59,522 bases of DNA. Source: RGIG8597 sp045133795 (GTDB lineage Bacteria > Spirochaetota > GWE2-31-10). Of this stretch, positions 35,354 through 44,127 are shown in pieces. Below the pieces are notes generated by a model, which was not told the origin of the DNA, ran no database searches, and saw only the letters and a program-made list of their open reading frames with translations. The DNA is taken from NCBI GenBank assembly GCA_045133795.1, contig JBGUUT010000001.1:1-59522 (forward strand), given 5' to 3'. A program made the position numbers and the translations under genes. The number at the start of each line of letters is the position of its first letter. Positions within the stretch are counted from its first letter, which is position 1.

Positions 35354-38300
35354 TCAAGCTTGAAAATTATCTACTCTGTTCAACAACTCATCTTCTTTTT
35401 CTGTTAAGGTTATTTTCTTACCTTTTCCATCCCAAACAGTTACATTTACTGCCAAACCACGTAACTCTTGAACAAGAACGTTAAATGATTCAGGGATACC
35501 CGGAGATGAAGTCCAATCACCTTTTACGATATTTTCATACATTTTTGTTCTTCCGTTCATATCATCTGATTTAACAGTTAACAATTCTTGTAATGTATGA
35601 GCAGCACCGTAAGATTCCAACGCCCAAACTTCCATCTCTCCAAGTCTCTGACCTCCGAATTGTGCTTTACCACCAAGAGGCTGTTGAGTAACCAAAGAGT
35701 ATGGACCTGTAGAACGAGCATGCATCTTATCATCAACCAAGTGACCAAGCTTAAGCATATAAGTAACACCTACAGTTACAGGGTTCACAAAAGCCTCTCC
35801 TGTTCGTCCATCGTACAAAGTAAATTTTGAATTTTCCGGCATTCCGCCTTCTTTTAATTTTGCTCTAATATCATCTACAGAAGCAGACTCAAAAACACTT
35901 GTTGCAAATTTCACGCCCAAAGCTCGTCCGGCAAGACCAAGCTGTGTTTCCATTATCTGTCCGATATTCATACGAGACGGTACCCCTAACGGATTCAAAC
36001 AAATATCAACAGGAGTTCCATCCTCTAAATAAGGCATATCTTCCGCAGGTAACACAACAGATACAACACCTTTGTTTCCGTGTCGTCCCGCCATCTTATC
36101 TCCGACTTTTATTTTACGTTTATTAGCAACATAAACTTTTATAATTTCTTCAACTCCCGGTTGTAATTCTTCACCATCATCTCTACGCAATCTTTGAACT
36201 TCAACTACAATTCCGGCTGCACCGTGCGGAGCTTTCAAAGAAGATTCCTTAACGTCTTTAGCTTTTTCACCAAAAATAGAATTCAATAATCTATATTCCG
36301 GACTAGTTTCCACATCCGATTTCGGAGTTACTTTTCCTACTAAAATGTCATCTGTTTTAACTTCTGCTCCGACACGAATAATTCCGTCAGCATCAAGGTT
36401 TTTCAATTTAGATTCTGACACATTTGGAATATCACGTGTAATTCTTTCCGGTCCTAATTTTGTTTCACGAACCTCAACAACATATTCCTTAATATGAATA
36501 GATGTAAAAACATCTTCTTTTACCATTCTTTCTGAAAGAATAATCGCATCCTCGTAGTTGTAACCATTCCATGGCATATATGCTACAAGTACATTCTTAC
36601 CTAATGCCAATTCTCCGTCATCACAAGCCGGACCATCAGCCAAAACCTGTCCTTTAGAAACCTTTTCTCCAACCTTAACTATTGTTGTTTGGTTAAAACA
36701 AGTATCCTGATTTGTTCGCTTATATTTTTGAAGACGATATGTATCTTCTGTTCCATCTGCCAATCTTACTCTGATTTCTGTAGAAGTAGAATAACTAACT
36801 ACACCTTCATGTTTAGCTATGATACAAACACCCGAATCATATGCAGCAACTTCTTCCATTCCGGTTCCTACATACGGAGATTCTGTAAATAACAATGGTA
36901 CAGCCTGACGCTGCATGTTTGACCCCATCAACGCACGGTTCGCATCGTCATGTTCCAAGAAAGGAATCATTGATGTAGCAACAGATATTATCTGACGCGG
37001 AGAAACGTCCATATAAGTAATCTCTTCCGGTAAACGACTGAAATAATCCGCACCTTTACGACATGTAACTTGTGATTCTTCAAAATTACCATCTTCATCA
37101 ATCAAAGCACTCGCCTGTGCTATATAATGACGCTCTTCATCCATCGCAGACAAATATTCAACTTCATCAGTAACTTTACCGTTTACAACTTTTCTATACG
37201 GCGTTTCCAAGAAACCATAGTCATTAACTCTTGTAAAGTTACAAAGAGACACAATCAAACCAATGTTTGGTCCTTCCGGAGTTTCAATAGGACACATTCT
37301 ACCATAGTGAGTATAATGAACATCACGAACTTCGAAACCTGCACGATCTCGAGAAAGACCACCGGGACCTAACGCATTAAGTCGTCGCTTATGAGTTAAT
37401 TCAGCTAACGGATTTATCTGATCCATAAACTGTGATAATTGAGAAGTAGAGAAGAATTCCATCAATGATGTAGAAACAGGTTTTACACTAATTAAATCCT
37501 GTGGTTTTGCTTGTTCCACTTCTTTTTGTTGCATTCTTTCTTTTGCAATACGTTCAACTCTTGTAAGAGCTGTCTTCATTTGATTTAAAAGAAGCTCACC
37601 TACACTTCTGATTCTTCTGTTTCCTAAATGGTCAATATCATCAACAGTTCCTTCTCCGTCATAAACTTTTACCAGATATTTAATTACCGCAACAATATCT
37701 TCCGGAGTTAAAACTTGAAGTGTTGAATTTTCACCTGTTGTAGGAAAATCAAATTTCTTATTAATTTTATAACGTCCTACATCGCCCAGGTCATATTTTT
37801 TATCTGAAAAGTACATTGCCAAAATATCTTTTTCGGCAGTTTCCAAAGTTACAGATTCTCCCGGTTTCAAAATACTGTGAATTTTTTCAATACTATCATC
37901 TTTAGATGGTTCATCTTTAAATGCATCTTCTTTTGTTACAGGGAAATCTTCTTTTTCAAAACAATTTATAATAATCGGATTATTCAAATATCTTTGATTT
38001 TCTTTATCATCAACAGATTTAGAAAAATCAATAACATGAACTTCATATATTTTTTCTTGAACTAATTTGTCAATTTCCAATGGCGAAAGTCTTGTTCCCG
38101 CTTGCATAATTTTTTCTTGCTCTTCGCCGGAAGCTTTCGCCTTAAAGATATCTCTTGTTAATATCTCTCGAGCAGCTTTATCTTGCTCTTCTTTAGTTCT
38201 AAGGCTTATTTTTCTTTCTTTATAGAATAGATTAATTATTTTTTCTCTTGTATCAAAACCAATAGCACGCAAGAAGAAAGTAACTAAGATTTTTTTCTTT

Positions 38301-38896
38301 CTATCGATTTTTACATAAACAAGTTTTTTCTTTTCTTCGATTTCAAATTCTAACCATGACCCTTTATAAGGAATAATTCTGGAATTATAAACACCGGTTT
38401 TATTATCATAATTAAAAATTACACCCGGAGATCTATGAATTTGGCTAACAACTACACGTTCAGCCCCATTGATTATAAAAGTTCCACGATCTGTCATTAG
38501 AGGGATTTCCCCTAAATAAATATCTTTTTGGCGAATTTCTCCCGTTTCTTCAATTCTTAGATTTATTAAAATCTTTAAAGGAATAGAATAATGTTGCCCT
38601 TTAATTTTTGCTGTGAACTCATCATACTTAATATTATCCTCTTCAAGAAGATATTTTTCATATTCCAAAGACATTTTTTCATCATTACTTTTTATTGGAA
38701 AAACTTCTTTGAATAATTTATGAAGCCCCTTATTTTCAAGTTCAAGCCCACTTATTAATCTTTCCCTTTGAAGAAAATCCTCAAAACTTTTTAATTGAAT
38801 CTCAATTAACGGAGGTAAATCAGTACAATCTTTTCTTTTCGGACCAATCCACACTCGCTTATTTTTTAATATTCTTTTATCCTTATCAAGGTTCAT
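35354..38896 (-). CDS. rpoB: DNA-directed RNA polymerase subunit beta
   Basis: A 1180-residue catalytic subunit. The rifampicin region reads STSQLSQFMDQINPLAELTHKRRLNALGPGGLSRDRAGFEVRD. Of the usual resistance positions it shows Asn where many bacteria have Ser (HKRRLNALG), a natural variant that some spirochaetes known to tolerate rifampicin carry. The active-site GDKMAGRHGNKG and C-terminal QPLGGKAQFGGQRLGEMEVWALE are intact. A 287-bp gap with a hairpin separates it from rplL. Confidence 0.98.
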   Translation of the reverse strand: MNLDKDKRILKNKRVWIGPKRKDCTDLPPLIEIQLKSFEDFLQRERLISGLELENKGLHKLFKEVFPIKSNDEKMSLEYEKYLLEEDNIKYDEFTAKIKGQHYSIPLKILINLRIEETGEIRQKDIYLGEIPLMTDRGTFIINGAERVVVSQIHRSPGVIFNYDNKTGVYNSRIIPYKGSWLEFEIEEKKKLVYVKIDRKKKILVTFFLRAIGFDTREKIINLFYKERKISLRTKEEQDKAAREILTRDIFKAKASGEEQEKIMQAGTRLSPLEIDKLVQEKIYEVHVIDFSKSVDDKENQRYLNNPIIINCFEKEDFPVTKEDAFKDEPSKDDSIEKIHSILKPGESVTLETAEKDILAMYFSDKKYDLGDVGRYKINKKFDFPTTGENSTLQVLTPEDIVAVIKYLVKVYDGEGTVDDIDHLGNRRIRSVGELLLNQMKTALTRVERIAKERMQQKEVEQAKPQDLISVKPVSTSLMEFFSTSQLSQFMDQINPLAELTHKRRLNALGPGGLSRDRAGFEVRDVHYTHYGRMCPIETPEGPNIGLIVSLCNFTRVNDYGFLETPYRKVVNGKVTDEVEYLSAMDEERHYIAQASALIDEDGNFEESQVTCRKGADYFSRLPEEITYMDVSPRQIISVATSMIPFLEHDDANRALMGSNMQRQAVPLLFTESPYVGTGMEEVAAYDSGVCIIAKHEGVVSYSTSTEIRVRLADGTEDTYRLQKYKRTNQDTCFNQTTIVKVGEKVSKGQVLADGPACDDGELALGKNVLVAYMPWNGYNYEDAIILSERMVKEDVFTSIHIKEYVVEVRETKLGPERITRDIPNVSESKLKNLDADGIIRVGAEVKTDDILVGKVTPKSDVETSPEYRLLNSIFGEKAKDVKESSLKAPHGAAGIVVEVQRLRRDDGEELQPGVEEIIKVYVANKRKIKVGDKMAGRHGNKGVVSVVLPAEDMPYLEDGTPVDICLNPLGVPSRMNIGQIMETQLGLAGRALGVKFATSVFESASVDDIRAKLKEGGMPENSKFTLYDGRTGEAFVNPVTVGVTYMLKLGHLVDDKMHARSTGPYSLVTQQPLGGKAQFGGQRLGEMEVWALESYGAAHTLQELLTVKSDDMNGRTKMYENIVKGDWTSSPGIPESFNVLVQELRGLAVNVTVWDGKGKKITLTEKEDELLNRVDNFQA

Positions 38897-39129
38897 ATTC
38901 TATTCTCTCCTCAAAAGATCCTTATACAAACAAGTAACTAGTATAACGACAAAAAGGTACCCTCTTCGCCTTATATGCTTAAAAGGAATACCAAACCACG
39001 ATTAAATAATGAAATCAATTCTATATTATCAAAATTAATAATAGTCACCTTTAAATAAATTATAAAAAGAAACAATACTCACATCATCACAAGCACTATC
39101 TTATAAAAAATAATTCAAATGATGATACG

Positions 39130-39160
39130 AAAGAGGTTACCTACACGAGGTAACCTCTTT
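39130..39160 (-). terminator. Attenuator-like hairpin between rplL and rpoB
   Basis: Perfect 12-base arms AAAGAGGTTACC/GGTAACCTCTTT (39130-39141 and 39149-39160) with a 7-base loop, 24 bases after the rplL stop. The downstream T run in the minus direction is short (CTCTTTCG), so it looks like a leaky terminator or processing site, comparable in position to the rplL-rpoB attenuator of other bacteria. Confidence 0.65.
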
Positions 39161-39183
39161 AAAAGACAAAAAGTTAAAAAGAA

Positions 39184-39564
39184 TTATTTCAACTCTACTG
39201 TACAACCAGCTTCAGTTAATTTTTTCTTCATTTCTTCAGCTTCAGCTTTTGAAACACCTTCTTTTAATACTTTGTTTCCAGCATCACACATATCTTTTGC
39301 TTCTTTCAAACCAAGACCAGTAATTTCTCTAACTACTTTAATAGCCTTAATTTTTTCAGCACCAGCGTTTACTAAAACAACATTAAATTCATCTTTTTCT
39401 TCAGCTGCAGGAGCAGCACCAGCTGCAGCACCAGCTGCAACACCAGCAACAGCAACAGGAGCAGCACTAACGCCAAATTTTTCCTCCATTGCTTTTACCA
39501 ATTCTGAAATTTCTAATACTGTCATATTAGCAATTGCTTCTAAGATTTCTTCTTTAGTTGCCAT
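39184..39564 (-). CDS. rplL: 50S ribosomal protein L7/L12 (bL12)
   Basis: A 126-residue stalk protein that recruits translation GTPases. It has an N-terminal dimerisation domain (KEEILEAIANMTVLEISELVKAMEEKFGV), an Ala/Gly/Pro hinge (about residues 34-55) and the C-terminal domain with KIKAIKVVREITGLGLKEAKDM. It follows rplJ after a 126-bp gap that holds an inverted repeat, and precedes a terminator-like hairpin. Confidence 0.97.
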   Translation of the reverse strand: MATKEEILEAIANMTVLEISELVKAMEEKFGVSAAPVAVAGVAAGAAAGAAPAAEEKDEFNVVLVNAGAEKIKAIKVVREITGLGLKEAKDMCDAGNKVLKEGVSKAEAEEMKKKLTEAGCTVELK

Positions 39565-39611
39565 ATTTTCTCCTTTCTTTCTATAATTTTATATTTTATT
39601 TTTCACACCAC

Positions 39612-39660
39612 TCTCTTGAACCCAATGCAGACAACAATGGAGACAAAAGATCTCAAGAGA
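39612..39660. repeat. Inverted repeat in the rplJ-rplL gap
   Basis: Eight-base arms TCTCTTGA/TCAAGAGA (39612-39619 and 39653-39660) enclose 33 bases. It could fold in the rplJ-rplL mRNA and affect processing or the higher synthesis that L12 needs. No T run follows, so it is not a typical terminator. Confidence 0.4.
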
Positions 39661-39690
39661 AATAATGTAATTTACTTTTAAAAAAGAAAC

Positions 39691-40236
39691 TTACGCTGTT
39701 TCTTTTTGTTTCTTGATTTGATCCAAAACTCTAACCAAGCGAGTTGCAACATCATTACAACACAAAACAAGGTTTTGCATTGGAGCATTCATTGTAGCCA
39801 TCAATGTAGCAATTAACTGGCTTCTTCCTGGTAATTTTGATAAAGCTTCCAATTCATCCATTGAAAAAACTTTATCACCAACAAATCCACCTTTTACTTT
39901 TAAGATATCCCCTGAATCTTTTGCAAAATCAAAAAGAACTTTTGCTACTTCATTTGCATCTTTAGAAACAAATGCAACACCTGTAGGTCCTTTTAAAGCA
40001 TCTCCAAATTCAGGATAACCTTTATCTTTTGCAATAACTTTAACATAGTTATTCTTAATAACTACGTATTTAGAATTAACAGCAGTTAATTTTTTTCTTA
40101 ATTCTGTTATTTTTTCTACACTAAGACCTCTATAATCTGTAAAGATTATATCTTTTGAGTCAGCTTCAAAAAAATCTTTCTTTATTTGTTCAACTTTATC
40201 TATTTTATATTGTTGAATTTTTCTTTCGTTACTCAT
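39691..40236 (-). CDS. rplJ: 50S ribosomal protein L10 (uL10)
   Basis: A 181-residue stalk base that carries L12 dimers. FTDYRGLSVEKITELRKKL and GPTGVAFVSKD are diagnostic; the C-terminal helix binds L12. The ATG at 40236 has GGAG six bases upstream, better than the in-frame TTG one codon before. Fifteen to twenty bases after rplA. Confidence 0.95.
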   Translation of the reverse strand: MSNERKIQQYKIDKVEQIKKDFFEADSKDIIFTDYRGLSVEKITELRKKLTAVNSKYVVIKNNYVKVIAKDKGYPEFGDALKGPTGVAFVSKDANEVAKVLFDFAKDSGDILKVKGGFVGDKVFSMDELEALSKLPGRSQLIATLMATMNAPMQNLVLCCNDVATRLVRVLDQIKKQKETA

Positions 40237-40254
40237 CAATTTCTCCTACCGCAA

Positions 40255-40932
40255 TTAAATAGCTTTATAATTAACTTTAACTGAAGGACTCATTGTAGAA
40301 GAAACATAAACAGATTTAACATATTCACCTTTTAAATCTGCAGGTTTTTTTCTCAAAACTTCTTCATAAAGAGTCTTCACATTTTCAAAGATTTGTTCTG
40401 CATTCATAGAAACTTTACCTACACCCATGCAAAGAACACCTTCTTTATTTGCTCTAAATTCAACACGTCCTTTTTTCAATTCTGCAACAGCACCTTTGAT
40501 ATCAGTTGTTACAGTTCCAGTCTTAGGATTAGGCATTAAACCTTTTCTACCAAGAACAGGTCCTAATTTACCTACTTCTTTCATCATATCTGGTGTTGCT
40601 ACAACAACATCAAACTCATCCCAACCTTCTTTTACTTTCGCAATCAATTCTTCTGCACCAGCATAAGAAGCACCAGCATCTAAAGCTTCTTTTTCTTTAT
40701 CACCTTTAGCGAAAACCAAAATTCTTTTTTCAACACCAAAAGAATTAGGTAAAACTACAGTATCACGAACAGTTTGACTCTTCTTAAGATTCAATTTAAT
40801 CGCAACTTCAACAGTTTCATCAAATTTTGCAATCTTGAAGTCTTTAACTACATTTAAAGCTTTCATTAAATCGAATTCTTCCTGAGGATTATATTTCTTT
40901 AATGCCTCTAAATATTTCTTTCCTCTTTTCAT
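40255..40932 (-). CDS. rplA: 50S ribosomal protein L1 (uL1)
   Basis: A 225-residue L1-stalk protein. KFDETVEVAIKLNLKK, GPVLGRKGLMPNPKTGTVT and the FRANKEGVLCMGVGK region are diagnostic. In many bacteria L1 represses its own operon; an L1 site was not identified here. Eleven bases after rplK. Confidence 0.97.
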   Translation of the reverse strand: MKRGKKYLEALKKYNPQEEFDLMKALNVVKDFKIAKFDETVEVAIKLNLKKSQTVRDTVVLPNSFGVEKRILVFAKGDKEKEALDAGASYAGAEELIAKVKEGWDEFDVVVATPDMMKEVGKLGPVLGRKGLMPNPKTGTVTTDIKGAVAELKKGRVEFRANKEGVLCMGVGKVSMNAEQIFENVKTLYEEVLRKKPADLKGEYVKSVYVSSTMSPSVKVNYKAI

Positions 40933-40943
40933 CTATAATCTCC

Positions 40944-41369
40944 TTACTTTTCTACATCTACACCCATACTTCTGGCTGTTCCTGCAACAATCTTCATTGC
41001 TGTTTCTAAATCATTTGCATTTACATCTGGTAATTTGATAGTAGCAATTTTTTTTAATTGTTCTTGAGTCAATTTACCAACCTTATCTTTATGAGGTGCG
41101 GCAGAACCTTTAGCTAAACCTAATTCTTTTTTAATTAAATTGGCTGCCGGAGGTGTCTTAATAACAAAGGTAAAAGATCTATCCTGATATACTGTAACAA
41201 TTACAGGAAGAATCATTCCTGGCTGATCTTTTGTTTTATCATTAAATTGCTTACAAAAATCCGCTGCTGATGCTCCATGAGGTCCTAATGCCGGACCGAT
41301 ACCTTTTGCAGGTGTCGCCTGACCACCAGGAGCCTGCAATTTTACAACTGCTTTTATTTTCTTTGCCAT
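40944..41369 (-). CDS. rplK: 50S ribosomal protein L11 (uL11)
   Basis: A 141-residue GTPase-centre protein. KLQAPGGQATPAKGIGPALGPHG (N domain with Pro-rich motif) and the C domain ending AGTARSMGVDVE are diagnostic. Follows nusG by 60 bp. Confidence 0.97.
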   Translation of the reverse strand: MAKKIKAVVKLQAPGGQATPAKGIGPALGPHGASAADFCKQFNDKTKDQPGMILPVIVTVYQDRSFTFVIKTPPAANLIKKELGLAKGSAAPHKDKVGKLTQEQLKKIATIKLPDVNANDLETAMKIVAGTARSMGVDVEK

Positions 41370-41429
41370 TTTCTATTCCTTTCCTTTATTTCAAATTTCT
41401 TTATACTTAAATTTAAATAATTATTTTAT

Positions 41430-41999
41430 TTAAATCTTTTCTACCTGGGTGAAATCTAATTCCACAGGCGTAGATCTTCCGAAAATACCAACCATTACCT
41501 TTAATTTACTTCGTTCATGGTTAATTTCCTCTACTGTTCCTATGAAAGTAGCAAAAGGACCGTCTATAATTTTTACAGACTCCCCTCTGGTATAATTAAA
41601 TTTTTGTTTTATTAAAATATTATTTTTTATGTCTCCGCCAATATTTAAAATACTTCTAACCTCGTCAGTACTCAAACACATTGGCTTCTTATTTTTATTG
41701 GCACCTACAAAACCTGTAACTCCATTCACGTTTTTTATCACGCTATAGATTTCTTGCCAATTATTTCCATCCAAATTCATTTCCAAAAGAACATATCCCG
41801 GCAAAAACTTCTGAGATACAACCTTCTTTTTTCCATTTTTTACTTCTGAAACTTCTCTTAATGGTACTTTTATTTGGAATAAAATATCTGCAACCTTACT
41901 CTCTTTCATCTGAGCGTCTTTTATTAAAGCATGAATTGACTCTTCTACTTTCTTTTCATACCCAGAATAAATATGAAGTACATACCACGCTTTCCCCAT
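41430..41999 (-). CDS. nusG: Transcription termination/antitermination factor NusG
   Basis: A 189-residue elongation factor that binds RNA polymerase and couples it to S10 on the ribosome. The NGN domain runs from WYVLHIYSGYEKKVEESI to about residue 118 (FLPGYVLLEM). The KOW domain follows with GESVKIIDGPFATFIGTVEEI. A short insertion-like lysine-rich strand region (VKNGKKKVVSQK) precedes the LPGYV motif, common in NusG. Between secE and rplK. Confidence 0.97.
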   Translation of the reverse strand: MGKAWYVLHIYSGYEKKVEESIHALIKDAQMKESKVADILFQIKVPLREVSEVKNGKKKVVSQKFLPGYVLLEMNLDGNNWQEIYSVIKNVNGVTGFVGANKNKKPMCLSTDEVRSILNIGGDIKNNILIKQKFNYTRGESVKIIDGPFATFIGTVEEINHERSKLKVMVGIFGRSTPVELDFTQVEKI

Positions 42000-42033
42000 A
42001 AACTACCGCCAATAAATTTTAAACTATTTTAAA

Positions 42034-42216
42034 TTAAAAAGAAATAATTGTAGATATCAACTTTAATGCACAAAAGTCCACTAAAGCCAAAGCTGCAGAC
42101 ACAAAAACAAGAGATACAACAACAACGACTGTTTGAGATATGACATCATTTTTTGAAGGCCATATAACTTTTTTCAACTCCGCATAACTCTCTTTTATAA
42201 AAGTTGTAATTTTCAT
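42034..42216 (-). CDS. secE: Preprotein translocase subunit SecE
   Basis: A 60-residue single-span subunit of the SecYEG channel. The amphipathic motif SYAELKKVIWPSKND precedes one transmembrane helix. The ATG at 42216 has GGGAG five bases upstream. Longer in-frame starts up to 42273 would run into the tRNA-Trp gene and are rejected. Cotranscribed with nusG, its usual partner. Confidence 0.95.
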   Translation of the reverse strand: MKITTFIKESYAELKKVIWPSKNDVISQTVVVVVSLVFVSAALALVDFCALKLISTIISF

Positions 42217-42243
42217 TGTAACTCCCATTATTATAAAAAAAAT

Positions 42244-42316
42244 CAGGGTAAGTAGGACTCGAACCCACGACATTCGGTTTTGGAGACCGACGCTCTACCA
42301 ACTGAACTATTACCCT
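42244..42316 (-). tRNA. tRNA-Trp (anticodon CCA)
   Basis: A 73-nt gene with a 7-bp acceptor stem AGGGTAA/TTACCCT, anticodon loop CTCCAAA giving CCA, and T loop TTCGAGT. The discriminator is G and the 3' CCA is not encoded. It lies 10 bp after rpmG and 27 bp before secE, so it is cut out of the mRNA. Confidence 0.96.
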
Positions 42317-42326
42317 AAAAATTATT

Positions 42327-42503
42327 TTATTTTATTTTTGTTTCTTTATGTAAAGTGTGTTTACGTTCCCACTTACAGAATTTAGACAATTCAATCTTTC
42401 CTTGAACGTTCTTTTTATTTCTAGAAGTAGTGTAATTTTTTCTCTTACATTCAGTACATTGCAATGCAATTTTCTCTACGCTAGATCCCTTCTTTGCCGC
42501 CAT
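42327..42503 (-). CDS. rpmG: 50S ribosomal protein L33 (bL33), three-cysteine variant
   Basis: A 58-residue protein read directly; it starts MAAKKGSSVEKIALQC. The L33 pattern CTECKRKNYTTSRNKKN and KHTLHKETKIK is clear. Cys16 and Cys19 form the first zinc pair, but the second pair is Cys43 alone: KFCKWERKHT has Glu46 where zinc-binding relatives have Cys. It lies between the two tRNA genes, the position seen in treponemes. Confidence 0.93.
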   Translation of the reverse strand: MAAKKGSSVEKIALQCTECKRKNYTTSRNKKNVQGKIELSKFCKWERKHTLHKETKIK

Positions 42504-42549
42504 TTAAAACCAACCTTTTAATTATAAAATAAAATCACAATAACAATAA

Positions 42550-42622
42550 AGCCTCCAATCAGATTCGAACTGACGACCTCATCCTTACCAAGGATGTACT
42601 CTACCAGCTGAGCTATGAAGGC
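42550..42622 (-). tRNA. tRNA-Thr (anticodon GGT)
   Basis: A 73-nt gene with acceptor stem GCCTTCA/TGGAGGC (one G-T pair), anticodon stem CATCC/GGATG and loop TTGGTAA giving GGT. The discriminator is T and CCA is not encoded. First element of the transcript that continues to rpmG, tRNA-Trp and secE. Confidence 0.95.
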
Positions 42623-42636
42623 AAAAAACCTAGTGG

Positions 42637-42665
42637 AAAATATATTTTTTCTTTTTTCCTGTCAA
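42637..42665 (-). promoter_or_regulatory. Promoter of tRNA-Thr-rpmG-tRNA-Trp-secE-nusG
   Basis: On the minus strand TTGACA (42660-42665) and TATTTT (42637-42642) are 17 bp apart; the predicted start is about 8 bases before tRNA-Thr. It should drive the tRNA, rpmG, secE, nusG and L11-L1-L10-L12 genes. Confidence 0.8.
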
Positions 42666-42806
42666 TCACTTTCTTTTGTTTTTTTATCATTTTAGAAAAC
42701 AAAGAAGTTTTTCGACTTACTGAATCCAGCTTTTAACAAAAAAAAAAATTAAAATCAACTGTTTCTTATTAAAAACATTAAAAACTAACCTTACAAAAGT
42801 CTAATC

Positions 42807-42835
42807 TTGAAAAAAAATCTTTTTTTCATTACTAT
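42807..42835 (+). promoter_or_regulatory. Candidate promoter for the rRNA methyltransferase
   Basis: TTGAAA (42807-42812) and TACTAT (42830-42835) with a 17-bp spacer, about 30 bases before the ATG at 42865. Moderate match. Confidence 0.45.
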
Positions 42836-42864
42836 CACCCGATTTTTAATTTAAAGGAACAGAC

Positions 42865-44076
42865 ATGGATATAGAAAATCTAGAAAAAAGAAGACTAAAA
42901 AGCACTAATAAACAAGTTATTGCTAAAATCGAAAGATGGGCCGAAGAGGGAGTATCTATTGCTCATGATGAAGACAATAAAATAATCCTCGTTAGATATG
43001 CAATTCCCGGAGAAACCGTAAAAATCAACATCTATAAAGAAGCCAAAGATTATTCACTGGGAGAACCAATAGAAATAATAGAAGCATCTCCGTTAAGAAT
43101 TACTCCGGAATGCCCGTATTTTGCATTATGCGGCGGTTGCGACTATCAAATGCTCACCTACGAAGAACAATTACGAATAAAACAAGAAACCGTAAAAGAA
43201 ACCTTTCGCAGAATCGGCAATATGGAAATTGAATTCACTGATATAATTGCGAATCCCTCTATTTTCAATTATAGAAATACCGAAACTTTCAAAGTTAATC
43301 CTCGAAGAAAACAAATAGGATTCTTCAGAAAAGACACAAAATCTATCGTTGATATAGAAAATTGTCGAATCGCAATGCCAAAAATTAACGAAGCTCTTTC
43401 ATATTTGCGAAATTCAGAAAACTTTCCGCCACACAATTTTAAAGTTCGTACCACTTCAGATGACGATACCGTTGTAAATATGATTAAAACTGAAAAATAC
43501 GAAGACAGAGCCGTAATGGAAACAATAAAAGCATGCGGAAAAGAAATTTGTTTTAAGATTTCAAAAGATAGTTTCTTCCAAGTAAACAATTCCGTAATTC
43601 CTTTATGGTTAGAAAAAATCGTTTCATTTCTTGACAAAGAAAAATCTGAAAGAATTTTCGACTTATATTGCGGAATCGGATTAATCACACTATTCGTTAG
43701 TTATTTTGCAAAAGAAACAATCGGAGTTGAACTTGCGAAATCATCCGTAATCGACGGAAATTTCAACATTAAACACAACAAAATTGAATCTAACGTAAAA
43801 ATTATCGAAGCTGCCGTAGAAGACGAATTACCTCAACTAGGCTATGCAGACGTTATGATTGTAGACCCTCCTAGAAAAGGGCTGGACGAAAACACAAAGA
43901 AAACATTATTAACAATGAAACCAAAGAAAATAATCTATTCTTCATGTAAAGCATCTACAATGGCACGAGACATAAAAGAACTTTCTTCAGAATATGAAGT
44001 TTCAGAATTCGTTCTTGTAGATATGTTTTCTCATACACATCACACAGAAACACTTGCATGTTTAATTAGAAAATAA
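42865..44076 (+). CDS. 23S rRNA m5U methyltransferase, RlmD/RumA family
   Basis: A 403-residue SAM-dependent enzyme forming 5-methyluridine in RNA. An N-terminal TRAM-like domain is followed by an iron-sulfur site CPYFALCGGC (Cys83, Cys89, Cys92) and Cys167 in ENCRIAM. Then come the RNA-site motif SFFQVNN, the SAM motif DLYCGIGL (266-273), DPPRKGLD (334-341) and the nucleophile Cys361 in YSSCKAST. All catalytic residues are present. It could be RlmD, RlmCD or a TrmA-like enzyme; the [4Fe-4S] site points to the RlmD side. AAAGGA supports the start. Divergent from tRNA-Thr, with a shared terminator after it. Confidence 0.88.
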   Translation: MDIENLEKRRLKSTNKQVIAKIERWAEEGVSIAHDEDNKIILVRYAIPGETVKINIYKEAKDYSLGEPIEIIEASPLRITPECPYFALCGGCDYQMLTYEEQLRIKQETVKETFRRIGNMEIEFTDIIANPSIFNYRNTETFKVNPRRKQIGFFRKDTKSIVDIENCRIAMPKINEALSYLRNSENFPPHNFKVRTTSDDDTVVNMIKTEKYEDRAVMETIKACGKEICFKISKDSFFQVNNSVIPLWLEKIVSFLDKEKSERIFDLYCGIGLITLFVSYFAKETIGVELAKSSVIDGNFNIKHNKIESNVKIIEAAVEDELPQLGYADVMIVDPPRKGLDENTKKTLLTMKPKKIIYSSCKASTMARDIKELSSEYEVSEFVLVDMFSHTHHTETLACLIRK

Positions 44077-44087
44077 TTCAAATAAAA

Positions 44088-44121
44088 AAAGCTCTGATTA
44101 TAAAAATACAATCAGAGCTTT
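44088..44121. terminator. Bidirectional terminator between convergent genes
   Basis: Twelve-base arms AAAGCTCTGATT/AATCAGAGCTTT (44088-44099 and 44110-44121), 10-base loop, with A and T runs. It lies between the rRNA methyltransferase and the D,D-carboxypeptidase, which face each other. Confidence 0.88.
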
Positions 44122-44127
44122 ATAATA

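Noticed and set aside
38897..39129. Strong promoter for rpoB in the gap after the rplL hairpin
   Set aside because: TTGTCG and several TATA-like boxes occur but none pair at 16-18 bp convincingly; left open.
42034..42273. Longer secE starting at 42273
   Set aside because: It would overlap the tRNA-Trp gene; the ATG at 42216 has an ideal ribosome-binding site and gives the normal SecE length.
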